A stretch of 64,000 bases of DNA, taken from CAWAPS01 sp963783945 (lineage in GTDB: Bacteria; Actinomycetota; Acidimicrobiia; Acidimicrobiales; Palsa-688). Where the stretch lies: assembly GCA_963783945.1 (NCBI GenBank), contig CAWAPS010000032.1, positions 744,001 through 808,000 of the forward strand, read 5' to 3'. Positions 26,506 through 35,346 of the stretch are shown here, in pieces (positions within the stretch are counted from its first letter, which is position 1; the number at the start of each line of letters is the position of its first letter). Position numbers and translations under genes: made by a program. Under the pieces are notes generated by a model, which did not search any database, was not told the DNA's origin, and worked only from the letters and a program-made list of their open reading frames with translations.

Positions 26506-26893
26506 ACGACGTTAGCTGGGAGACACTCATATTCCCCCTTGCTCGAAAAAATAGCTAACAGCGGTTTCAACGGATCGATCTCGCCGCTTTCGGCCCACGG
26601 GAATTCGGCGCGGCAACCAACTCCACTCGTCGCCACGTGATGGACCATACTCGCCGGACAGAGTCGCCAGCGAGAGGCAGGTCAGCTCACCCCCATCACG
26701 CGCCACGAAATATGGGGGTTTCCCCGATGCGCCGGCGTGCACGACCTGGCATCGTGAGCATCTCAGTTCCCCGCTTGCGCACGGACCGGGAAGCTCGAGC
26801 GGGCGCACAAGACGTGGACGGCCCGGCGCCCCAATGCCACCCGATAACGACTCGTCTCCGGTGTCGGAGACGGCTGACTGTGGGAGGACCACA

Positions 26894-27415
26894 ATGAGAC
26901 ACAAGACTGCCCTAGGCGTCGGCGTCGTCGCCGGTTGCTTGCTCGCCGCCGGACTCTTCACCGAACTTCCCGCTCAGGCCTCGCCCTCCTCAGCAACGGC
27001 GGGAAAATTCAAGCCCGGCTACGTGTACCAGGGAACATTGACCAGCCAAAACGTGGTCTTAGGGCCTCAATCCGACCCTACGGTTGTGGTTCAGACACCG
27101 CCGCTGCCCGCTGGGACCTACCTCGTCACGGCGACAGTTCCAGCAGTGATCTCCGGCAACGACCAAATCGTTTGCGCTACGGTTCCGGCCAGCCTAGGAA
27201 TCTCTACCAACGACGGAGTTTTCGGCACCGCCGGGAACGGCAGTCCTGGCGGGATCTACGGGACGGCGACTATCACTGACACATGGAAGGTTACGACGGC
27301 CGGCGATCGCATCGATCTCGTGTGCAACTCATTCAACTACGGGCAAGGCACGTCTACTGGAAGCGATTCCATCACAGCGCTCGCGACCAAAGGCATTACC
27401 AGAACGAACAGCTGA
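26894..27415 (+). CDS. Small secreted protein, unknown function
   Basis: A 173-residue protein starting at ATG 26894 after AGGACCACA. Residues 1-33 form a Sec signal peptide (MRHK, then LGVGVVAGCLLAAGLF, cleavage after AQA-S). The mature part is rich in Thr, Val and Gly, with an alternating beta pattern (GTYLVTATVPAVISGNDQIV), and has two Cys (in DQIVCATV and IDLVCNSF) likely forming a disulfide. This resembles small actinobacterial secreted beta-sandwich proteins. It lies in the island without obvious partners. Confidence 0.7.
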   Translation: MRHKTALGVGVVAGCLLAAGLFTELPAQASPSSATAGKFKPGYVYQGTLTSQNVVLGPQSDPTVVVQTPPLPAGTYLVTATVPAVISGNDQIVCATVPASLGISTNDGVFGTAGNGSPGGIYGTATITDTWKVTTAGDRIDLVCNSFNYGQGTSTGSDSITALATKGITRTNS

Positions 27416-27709
27416 AATCTAGGCACGTAAGCCCGTGCGATCGTGTTCCGAGCGTCGGTCAACTGGCGGAGACATGGTCCGTCTGTGTCGTGGCCTCGAG
27501 GCGACTCTAACGGCAGTGTTGCGACCGGCGTCCCAGCGGTCGTTAAGCCCAAAAAGGCGTCACACCATGAACCGCCGAGTCTGGTGAAGAGATTCGAACC
27601 CGCCAGCCCGCAGCTACTCCCTGCACAGTCGAACGACCAGACCTATGATCGCGTCCAGGACCACTTGACGCCGCATCGAAGGCGAGTGAGGTGGTTAGGA
27701 GAACGAAGA

Positions 27710-28833
27710 ATGGCTACCTGCGCCAACGGTCATGAAGTAAGCCCTTCGTGGACGTTCTGTCCGACGTGCGGAGCGCCCTTCGGTGAGCCCGGCGTGCCAT
27801 CCGGCCCACCGGTGGCGCTGGTCGGTCCGTCTGGACCGGAGGAGGCGGGGACAGAGCCAAACGTCCCTCCGTCTTCGGGGGTAGCCGATCCGACATACGC
27901 TCCGCCTCCCCCCTATCAGGGGGCCGGCTACCCTCCAAGTCCTCCGCCTCCCCCTATCAGGGGGCCGGATACCCGCCGAGCCCTCCGACTCCCCCTTATC
28001 AGGGGGCCGGATACCCGCCGCCGTACGGGCCAAGCGGGTACCCAGCGCCGTTACCTGGCACCAATGGACCCGCCGATCGCGCCGCTTGTTCTAGGCATCT
28101 TGTGGATCTACGGACTTGGCTCGATACTCGCGCTCGATCTTCGGGCTGGTGGGGCGAAAACAAATCGACCGCTCGGGCGGCGGGCAGCGGGGCCGAGGCT
28201 TAGCCATAGCCGGTATCGTCCTCGGTACCGTCGGCATCATCGGGGCCGTCTTGTTGACAGTCCTCTTGGGCGTCGCAGGGAACAACCGGAATAGCACAGA
28301 GCGCGGCGCCTCCTTCGTCAGTGTCGTCGGTTGCACCGTCGTCATCAGCGACCCCGAACAGCATCACGCCGTCCTATGTGCTACCTCCACCAGATGGGTA
28401 TCAGCTTCTCACGGGTCAAGGTGCCCAGAATGGACCGATCACGTCCAGTGACTTCGATAGCTTATGGGGCGACCCGGTAAGCACCCATTTCCTGCATGGC
28501 TACGACGTCACATATGTCAGTAACACTACGGGTGAGGCGATCGAATCGACGTTGTTCGACTTTCGCTTCGCCAGCAGACGCTTCTGGGTTCGAACCGCAG
28601 GTTGCCGGAGACGTTCAGGCTGCGAGTTTGTCACCAACGACGGGGAGTCTTAGAGCTCGATACCGAAATCCGTAATGCTGACAGGGACAAAAGCGGACTC
28701 ATTCGGCGACTACTATATTGACGTTATAGCTATCAAAGGGGCAACGATCATGGTGGTGGAGTACAGCAACGAGCAGGCCGCCGATAGGCGTGCCCGACGT
28801 TTTAAGGACATCTGCTCCGCAACAATACGCTGA
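27710..28833 (+). pseudogene. Zinc-ribbon / Pro-rich / DUF4190-like membrane protein, broken by several frameshifts
   Basis: The ATG at 27710 opens a zinc ribbon (CANGHEV, FCPTCGAPFG), followed by repeats of PPYQGAGYPPSPP. The frame slips at the second repeat, returns near 28070 to give PLVLGILWIYGLGSILAL (first DUF4190 helix), slips again near 28130 into GLVGRKQIDRSGGGQRGRG plus a second helix, and again near 28320 into an extracellular domain. That domain can be followed to the TGA at 28831 (TKADSFGDYYIDVIAIKG). At least three indels are needed for one protein. The three repeats CCCCCTATCAGGGGG (27909, 27950, 27991) are self-complementary and prone to slippage. Confidence 0.7.
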
Positions 28834-29878
28834 GCTATAACTATCCCTACGATCCTCGCCGGCCGACCCGTAAGGGGGAATATCTCCGCAGCTCGGCAGT
28901 AGCAGAAGATCTCATCCGAGAAAGCGACCCGCTCCTGGCTCCGACGGTCGTCAGAGAGGACATATCCACGCCCATTTCACTTAGCCTTGCGCACTACCGC
29001 TGAGCGAACATGCAGCCCGAACATCGCTCTGGTTCGACCGTTGCCGAAGGCGCAGAATGACGGGCTCGAAGCCCCGAAGGGCTCAACCGGACGAGCTCCG
29101 AACCTGCGCTCGGCGTGGGTTGGTCCAGGGCCAGCCCGTCCCAGAACGCGCAGCCCGGTGGCCGGTCCCAGGCATCCTCCAGGTTCCGCGACGGGGTGAC
29201 CCCCCGCGGCACGTGACATGTTTGCGGTGTACAAGGGCCGAGGATGGGCCGTCATTCTTCTTCGGTAGTTGAGCATCCAGGTTGATCAGCTCACGGTGGT
29301 GGCGAGGACGGAAAACTTCCGCATGTTGACAAGGTATGGCCGGTCCGAGCAACGTCGGCACGATGTCGATCCGATCATCGGGCGCGGTCAGTGCAGTCCA
29401 AGCTCCGGCCCTTCCGAGTGTCAATCGGCGCTGGGGCTCGGCGAGCACACCAAGCGAGGTCAGGTCCGGCAGTCGAGGAGCGTCATGTGTTCAGCCCTAT
29501 CGCCGCAGTCAGCTGCGATCAGTCTCTCTATTGATCGGAAGGCGGACCTATCCGAACCCTGAGGTTTTTCAGGACGACGATGGTCTGGGCGCAGTGGCCA
29601 AGCTATTCGAGTAACAGGATCGCGACCAAGCGGCGCACCACACAGACGGCAACGGTCCTGCGGAGATGCCGTAGCTCCCCGGCATCGGGGCGTCGGCGGT
29701 CTTGCGCCGCATGCCAGCCTCCATGCCCACTTCAGTGGGTCCCCTCCCTTGGAGCTCGTCCGCCCATCCCGCCCGCTTGAGAGCCCCGCATTGCGGCGAC
29801 AGTCTCGACGACGAGGTCTTTGACTAGCGATGCACGCCCCTCAGCGTGCCATCATCGTGCCATCACGGGCAGTCGATA
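28834..29878. other. Island segment without a supported gene
   Basis: Only fragments are seen. On the plus strand an open stretch without a usable start ends at 29001-29003 and reads YNYPYDPRRPTRKGEYLRSS, which looks coding. Elsewhere only short overlapping frames occur, with low-complexity products. No RNA gene or transposase was recognised. Confidence 0.4.
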
Positions 29879-29879
29879 A

Positions 29880-29905
29880 CGGTCGGGGGCGGTCGCGAGC
29901 GGTCG
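29880..29905. repeat. Three CGGTCG repeats with exact 10-bp period
   Basis: CGGTCG begins at 29880, 29890 and 29900, 75-100 bp inside the right attachment repeat. The helical phasing suggests a cooperative protein-binding site, perhaps for the integrase or an excisionase. Confidence 0.45.
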
Positions 29906-29978
29906 TGTGAGGGCACAGAATATCACCGTCTGAGCAGGGCTTCTCCGGAAATCCCCAGGTCAGCTGGTTTGCTCGCGA

Positions 29979-30025
29979 CGCCCTTTCAAGGCGGCAGCAC
30001 GGGTTCGAATCCCGTTGGGGGTGCC
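29979..30025 (+). repeat. Right attachment repeat (copy of the tRNA-Glu 3' end)
   Basis: Identical over 47 bp to 24080-24126 but lacking the 5' part of the tRNA, so it is not a working tRNA gene. It marks the far end of the 5.9-kb insertion. The stop codon of an integrase remnant begins 17 bp further right. Confidence 0.85.
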
Positions 30026-30041
30026 GCGCTTTTCGCCAGGA

Positions 30042-30606
30042 TCAGCGAACCATCCCGCGTTTATCCCACGGACGGAACCGCTCCCCCACGAGGTCGGCGG
30101 CGCGGCCGTCTGCCTCGGCAGTCGCCCGGGCATACACCTGAAGCGTCAGCGTGACATTGGCGGGCCCCAACCGCCGCTGGGCGTCTTCACGTCAACACCG
30201 GCGGCCACCATTCGCCGACGCCGCGACCGAGCGCAGATCGTGGAAGCGCAGCCCTGGAAGGCCAGCCGCTGCGCACGCACGCGCTAATCGCCCTCGCCGC
30301 CATGCCGAGTAGTTCAACGGCCCGCCTGACAGGTTCGCAAACACCAGAGCGGTGGGGTCGGCCGCGCTCAATCCGGGTGGCGAGCAGCGCGGCGAGCTCG
30401 TCGAGCAACCACGGAGGAGCGGCCAACGTACGACGTCCGCCCAGGGACTTCGGGTCCGACAGATCCCGGTCGCGGCCCAGTCGCTTAGTCACCGCGATCG
30501 AGCCGTGCAGGAAGTCGACGCTTTCCACCGTGAGCCCGCTACCTCACCCCAGCGCAGGGCGAGCACAGCTCCGAGCCACACCATGGGCCCGTGGTCACCA
30601 AGCCAA
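30042..30606 (-). pseudogene. Tyrosine integrase, multiply frameshifted
   Basis: Read leftwards across frames, the pieces are MVWLGAVLALRWGEVAGS, VDFLHGSIAVTKRLGRDRD with DPKSLGGRRTLAAPP, ALVFANLSGGPLNYSAW, GLPGLRFHDLRSVAAS (box II), GVDVKT then RRLGPANVTLTLQVYARAT (His of the LGH motif replaced by Pro; Tyr present), and a C-terminus ending KRGMVR at the TGA at 30042-30044. At least three indels break it and the N-terminal domain is missing. This is a dead site-specific recombinase of the kind that uses tRNA genes. It abuts the right attachment repeat. Confidence 0.8.
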
Positions 30607-30989
30607 CCCCGCCGGCCTGCCCGTCATAAGGTCCACCCTGCCACGGGCGGAATGACCGCCCGCCGACAGCCCGCCAGCCCGCCCTGAACGATTACGCCAT
30701 GATCGCCTAAATCAATCACACCCGCGCCACCGGTACGGTCAACGAATTACCCCTGCCACGTGGGCGAATCCGGGCAACTCAGCTTCGACGATGTAGGTCC
30801 GTCCGCCGCAGCCTCAGGGCGGTATGTCCTGGGGCTGCGGCGTAAAGCGGAAGGGTCAGCCCTCGCCGAACACCCTTCAGGCCGAGAAGGCTAGCGGGTA
30901 GGCGACCAGGGATCGATCGCGACCAGAGCTCACGGCAGGAAGGGTCCCCCCGAGGACGGCTCGAGTTAAGAACTCAACGGAGGCCTCCA
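30607..30989. other. Gap with a long stem-loop downstream of the Ig-like gene
   Basis: No gene is supported. A stem of 10 bp, CGCCGCAGCC (30804-30813) with GGCTGCGGCG (30833-30842), encloses a second stem CAGG/CCTG. It lies about 150 bp after the stop of the minus-strand Ig-like gene and could end its transcript, though no T tract follows. Confidence 0.4.
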
Positions 30990-33497
30990 CTAAGAACCAC
31001 ACGACCCATTTACCGGTGCCGCGTCCTTCGCGACACACAATACGCTGGCCACGTCGAAGAGAGCTGCTGTCTCGAGATTACTCAAGATGACGGTCGGGGT
31101 GACCGGGACGTCGACGGTGACATTAGAGAATCCGCTTTCGCACGAAACTCCTGACGGCACCGCGGTTCCATTAGCGGGTCCCCCCTGCGTCCCATTTAGG
31201 CAGCTCGTGACGGTGAGCGAGGTAGTCGGGCCCGGGTTTCCGACTACAAGGGTGCCGCTCGGGTCTAGGGGGGTGGTTAGCATCGCCGTCGCAGAAATCT
31301 CGTCACCGCCGGTCGTCTCAGCCGTGATCGGAATACTCGTGATTCCACCGCTCGTTGTTACCGAGTTGGTATCGAACATGACGCTGCTCGGGACCAGGCC
31401 CTCGGTGAGGTCGGGCACATCAAGGGCGCCGATGTAGGTTCCGTCCGGGTTGATCGATGTGACGTTGAGCTGAACCGTTGGTTGAACGGCAATCATTTCC
31501 ACGATGGATCCAGTTAGGAGAATTCCGGTCGAGGGGTCCATCGCGGGGAAGGCGGCGATTTCGATCGCGGACCCGGTGACTAGGACGGGAAATCCCATCG
31601 TGACCGGCCCGTTGTCGAGGTCGACCGGCTGGTCGAAGATCGATTGATCGGTGAAACTATTCGTCACGTTGAGATTCACCGGGCTCGTCGGAGGCGCGTT
31701 GTTGCCGTACTGGTCAACAGCGTTGACCGTCACGGAGAAGTCCACGGTCTGGCCGTCGATCGCTGACACGGCTGACTCATTTATGGTCGCGTTAATAGAT
31801 ACGGTGGCTGCCGGGCCGACCGCAACCGTCTGGGACGCCGCGAGCGTGATTGTCGCCGTGTCGGTCACGGCTACCGTCTCCTGCGCGGCTGCCGTTATCA
31901 ACGTCACCTCGTTCGTGAAGGTGTGCGTGCCGGCGTCGGCGGCCGTGAACGTGTAGTCGCCGGGGAGCACCGCGTTGAGGTCGGTCGAGGTGAAGTGGAC
32001 CGTGCCGAGGTAGCCGGCGGCGACGTTGCCGTAGGCGTCGTAGGCGGTCACGGTCGCAGACTGCGGGGTGCCCGCGACCACCGATTTGTCGGCGGGACCG
32101 GTCACTTGCAGTGTCTGTGCGGCTGCCGGCGTGATGGTGAGGCTTGGGGAGCTGCCCACGAGTCCGTGAGCGGCGTCGGTGGCGGTCACGGTCTGCGCGG
32201 CTGCCGTTATCAACGTCACCTCGTTCGTGAAGGTGTGCGTGCCGGCGTCGGCGGCCGTGAACGTGTAGTCGCCGGGGAGCACCGCGTTGAGGTCGGTCGA
32301 GGTGAAGTGGACCGTGCCGAGGTAGCCGGCGGCGACGTTGCCGTAGGCGTCGTAGGCGGTCACGATCGCAGACTGCAGGGTGCCCGCGACTGCGCCGGCG
32401 AGATTGGTCACTCGCAGTGTCAGCGCGGCTGCGGGCGTGATGGTGAGGCTTGGGGAGCTGATCACGAGTCCGTGAGCGCTGTCGGTGGCGGTTACGGTCT
32501 GCGCGCCTGCCGTTTTCAACGTCACCGCGTTCGTGAAGGTGTGCGTGCCGGCGTCGCCGGCCGTGAACGTGTAGTCGACGGGGAGCACGGCGTGGCCGTC
32601 GGTCGAGGTGAAGTGGACCCGACCCCGATAGCCGGTGGCGACGTTATGGAACGCATCGCGCACGGTGAGTACGGGGCTCTGAGGGACTCCGGCCGGGCCG
32701 TTGGCGAGACCGGTAAGACCGAGGCTGGCGGCCGGGCCGGGGCTGATGGTAACCGTCTGGGACGCCGTGAGCGTGCTCGTCGCGGTGTCGGTCGCGGTCA
32801 CCGTCTGCGCGCCTGCCGTTTTCAACATCACCGCCTTCGTGAAGGTGTGCGTGCCGGCGTCGCTGGCCGTGAAGCGGTAGTTGGTGGGGAGCCCCGCCAC
32901 GCCGTCGGTCGAGGAGAAGTGGACCTGGCCCCGATAACCGGTGGCGATGTTATGGAACGCATCGCGCACGGTGAGTACGGGGCTCTGCGACGCCCCCGCG
33001 GTCTGGTTACCCAGCCCGCTCAGTGAAAGTGTCTTCGCGGCGGCCGCCGAGACGGTCACCGTCTGCGACCCCTTGATCGCGCTGACGGCGGCATCGGTCG
33101 CGGTCACCGTCTGCGACCCGCTCGTTTTCAGTGTCACCGCAAACGAGTGGACACCATGATCCGCCGCCGTGAACGTGTACCGCGCCGGCAGGGCCGCCTG
33201 GGCGTCCGTCGAGGTCAGAACGACCGTTCCACGGTAAAACACGTTAGGAAAGCCGAAGAGCAACTCCCTCACCGTCACCGTCTGCTGGGTTCCCGCGGCC
33301 ACCGACGTCAACCCCGACACGGCCAACGACGCCGGCGACGGCGGTTGGGCCGCCTGCGCCGTTGGCGCTAAGGCGACGAACATCAAGGCGGTTGCTACTG
33401 AAGCGATCAGGGGGATCGCGACCCGGCGCGTGCTCAACACAGCAGTGCGACCGAAATGTCCCCTGATCAGCGCGTAAATCCTGCCCATTAGGCTCAC
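30990..33497 (-). CDS. Large secreted protein with tandem Ig-like (invasin/Big_1-type) repeats
   Basis: An 835-residue exported protein. GTG at 33497 is chosen because GGAGGA lies 8 nt upstream; the frame is open further but that part has no signal-like character. Residues 1-48 form a long signal peptide (IPLIASVATALMFVALAPTAQA-A). Five tandem modules of about 104 residues follow, each with a variant of YTFTAADAGTHTFT and AQTVTATD, a filamin/invasin-like Ig pattern. The last 300 residues are a different, Cys-containing beta domain. No LPXTG or membrane anchor is seen. The gene is downstream of the LAL regulator and carries its putative promoter box. Confidence 0.85.
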   Translation of the reverse strand: MSLMGRIYALIRGHFGRTAVLSTRRVAIPLIASVATALMFVALAPTAQAAQPPSPASLAVSGLTSVAAGTQQTVTVRELLFGFPNVFYRGTVVLTSTDAQAALPARYTFTAADHGVHSFAVTLKTSGSQTVTATDAAVSAIKGSQTVTVSAAAAKTLSLSGLGNQTAGASQSPVLTVRDAFHNIATGYRGQVHFSSTDGVAGLPTNYRFTASDAGTHTFTKAVMLKTAGAQTVTATDTATSTLTASQTVTISPGPAASLGLTGLANGPAGVPQSPVLTVRDAFHNVATGYRGRVHFTSTDGHAVLPVDYTFTAGDAGTHTFTNAVTLKTAGAQTVTATDSAHGLVISSPSLTITPAAALTLRVTNLAGAVAGTLQSAIVTAYDAYGNVAAGYLGTVHFTSTDLNAVLPGDYTFTAADAGTHTFTNEVTLITAAAQTVTATDAAHGLVGSSPSLTITPAAAQTLQVTGPADKSVVAGTPQSATVTAYDAYGNVAAGYLGTVHFTSTDLNAVLPGDYTFTAADAGTHTFTNEVTLITAAAQETVAVTDTATITLAASQTVAVGPAATVSINATINESAVSAIDGQTVDFSVTVNAVDQYGNNAPPTSPVNLNVTNSFTDQSIFDQPVDLDNGPVTMGFPVLVTGSAIEIAAFPAMDPSTGILLTGSIVEMIAVQPTVQLNVTSINPDGTYIGALDVPDLTEGLVPSSVMFDTNSVTTSGGITSIPITAETTGGDEISATAMLTTPLDPSGTLVVGNPGPTTSLTVTSCLNGTQGGPANGTAVPSGVSCESGFSNVTVDVPVTPTVILSNLETAALFDVASVLCVAKDAAPVNGSCGS
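31881..32052 (-). repeat. 172-bp exact direct repeat, copy 1
   Basis: Identical base for base to 32193-32364 (offset 312 bp, exactly one 104-codon module). The other modules of the gene differ much more. This points to recent duplication or gene conversion. Confidence 0.9.
32193..32364 (-). repeat. 172-bp exact direct repeat, copy 2
   Basis: Second copy of the repeat at 31881-32052. After the first mismatch (G/A at 32053/32365) similarity continues with scattered changes. Confidence 0.9.
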
Positions 33498-33562
33498 GTC
33501 CACGGTCCTCCGGCTCCTGGTCGCATACAACTCGTCAGTCGAGTATCGGCGGGTTCGTGCCC

Positions 33563-33586
33563 GGCCGCATCGGGCAAATGCCCTAT
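33563..33586 (-). promoter_or_regulatory. Putative LAL-regulator box upstream of the Ig-like gene
   Basis: On the minus strand the box contains the dyad GGGCA-TT-TGCCC followed by GATGCGGCC. All 24 bases match 38073-38096. The following leader is also conserved between the two sites (CGCCGATA, then GACTGACGAGTTG, then GCGACCA and GGAGGA), up to the start codon. A -10-like GATACT lies about 25 bp after the dyad, which would place the box near -40. Confidence 0.65.
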
Positions 33587-33960
33587 AGGGCGAGCGGCTC
33601 TGCCACGGTGCCGGGGATGCGATTTCGGGCTCTGGTGCCGGTCGGCTAGCAGGCCAATGTCTCATTTGTGGAGATTGTCACGGGCAGGCAGCGATGGGAG
33701 GGGTCGGCGTTTCTGTGCCGGCTCGGCAGCCGAACCGGAGCGGCCGAGCATCACCAGCATCGCCGCGGGGTGGGACAGGGGGGCACCGGAGGAGCACGCT
33801 CGCGGGGCTGATTACTTTCGGCCGTGCCGGGCGACAAAGGGTATCGAGGGCGGTGGTGCAGAGCTGCTTGTCGCCGGTACTCGTTGCGATGCTGGTCAGG
33901 GCTACTTTTGGCGCGACCTGCCGCGCCGCTCGGTCTGCGCTTCGAGGAGGTTCGCGTCAA

Positions 33961-35211
33961 TTACCGCAAGAGGTGTGTGCAGGTGGGATGGCCGTGGTTG
34001 GTAATCACGAAGCTCGTCCCCCGCAGGACGCCCCAATAGGCACAGGACAGGTTGGCAGCCTGTCCGAAGTCCGCGAAGTTGGTCGGTGTGGGCAGGAGGC
34101 CGCCGACGGTGTAGACCGTCACCTTGCGCAACTTGGTGATGATCGACTGGTGGGTGGGGTTAGATCCGCCGGCCTGGATGGCCCTGATGGCTAAGTCGGC
34201 GACCGCCCAGCCCGCGTAGTAGTCGGAGCCTGGAACTCCGGTGAAGTGGGCGTAGGTGGCGAGCGCCTTCTGGAACGCCAAGGTGGCGGGAGTCTTCAAC
34301 TCGACCGGGACGCCGGGTGCCGCAAACGTGACGCCCTGAGCGGCCTGAACGCTGGCCGGTTGATCGAGGAGAGTCTGGCCGTATCCGGTGCCCGAGAGAG
34401 CGGTCTTGAGGTTGACGCCCTCTTGGCGAGCCGCGGTGAAGATGGCCAAGTTGGTTGCGACATCCAGCGGGAGGAAAACACCGTCGATCTTCTTTTCCTT
34501 CATGGCCAAGGCGATCGGAGTGACATTGACGGTACCGAACGGAAGGCTCGTATCTATGTAATTGACGCTCAAGCCGGCGACCTGGGCCGCCTTGGCGAAC
34601 GCCTTCGCCAGTTCGATTGACGCTGGGGATGTCCCATATCCGAATACGGCGAGCGACTTGGCACCGCCCCATTCCTGCTTGGACACCTGGTACTCGGGCA
34701 TATTGGGGGACACCTGAACAACGCTGAACATGTTGGTGTAGGGCTGTTGTCCCCACTCCGGTCCATCGGTGCCTGGACCGACTACCGGCATACCCGCCTG
34801 GTGCATGATCCTGGCCGAGGCAAATGTCAGGGGTGACACCTGGGCCATCACCAATGGGTTCTTGGCCATCAGGAACTCGGTAGCCGTCAGGTTGCCGGTA
34901 GGGGAGGTCTGATCATCGGCCTGATCCACCCGTATGGGGTGCCCATTGACCCCTCCCTCCGCGTTCTGCAGGTCAATCCTCGCCTGGAAGGCATTGAGCG
35001 CACCCATGAACGTGTCCGAGGCCGCACCGGTGCGCGACCACACGAGCCCCACCAGATATGGAGACTTATCACTGTTACCGGTCTGGTGACCGTTGCTCGA
35101 TGCCTTGGATGAACCGCTACACGCCGGCACCATCAGCGCCGCCAGCGCGGCGACCGAAAGCCCACAAACCAGGCGCATACGCCCGGACGTCCGCAGTACC
35201 ACCTTCTTCAC
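33961..35211 (-). CDS. Orphan ABC-type substrate-binding lipoprotein (branched-chain amino acid family)
   Basis: A type I periplasmic-binding-like protein of about 416 residues. The signal peptide ends in a lipobox (ALAALMVPAC-SGSS), so it is anchored on the outer face of the membrane. YLVGLVWSRTGAASDTFMGA opens the first lobe. The fold follows LivJ-type receptors (PF13458-like), with GVNGHPIRVDQADDQTSP and YYAGWAVADLAIRAI. Start is uncertain: GTG 35211 gives a good n-region (KKVVLRTSGR); ATG 35178 and the upstream ATG at 35295 are alternatives. No permease or ATPase gene is nearby, so it may feed a distant transporter or act as a sensor. Confidence 0.8.
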   Translation of the reverse strand: MKKVVLRTSGRMRLVCGLSVAALAALMVPACSGSSKASSNGHQTGNSDKSPYLVGLVWSRTGAASDTFMGALNAFQARIDLQNAEGGVNGHPIRVDQADDQTSPTGNLTATEFLMAKNPLVMAQVSPLTFASARIMHQAGMPVVGPGTDGPEWGQQPYTNMFSVVQVSPNMPEYQVSKQEWGGAKSLAVFGYGTSPASIELAKAFAKAAQVAGLSVNYIDTSLPFGTVNVTPIALAMKEKKIDGVFLPLDVATNLAIFTAARQEGVNLKTALSGTGYGQTLLDQPASVQAAQGVTFAAPGVPVELKTPATLAFQKALATYAHFTGVPGSDYYAGWAVADLAIRAIQAGGSNPTHQSIITKLRKVTVYTVGGLLPTPTNFADFGQAANLSCAYWGVLRGTSFVITNHGHPTCTHLLR

Positions 35212-35346
35212 CCCCTGGTCGATCACCGGCCGCGAACGCTGAGCCTCACCTGCACTCCACCTCGTCCCGCCTTTCGCATACCCGTGTGGCATCATATGGG
35301 ACGTGGTTCATCTCCATCAGTCCGGGGTGGGGCTTCGTCGCTTCTG

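Noticed and set aside
29979..30025. Second tRNA-Glu gene
   Set aside because: Only the 3' 45 bases are present; the acceptor 5' strand and D arm are missing.
31881..32364. Direct repeats considered as a CRISPR array
   Set aside because: The unit is a 312-bp coding module with no short spacers; no CRISPR array was seen anywhere in the window.
31923..33026. Plus-strand frame with GVGGRERVVAGEHRVEVGRGE repeats
   Set aside because: It is the mirror of the Ig-like repeats on the minus strand.
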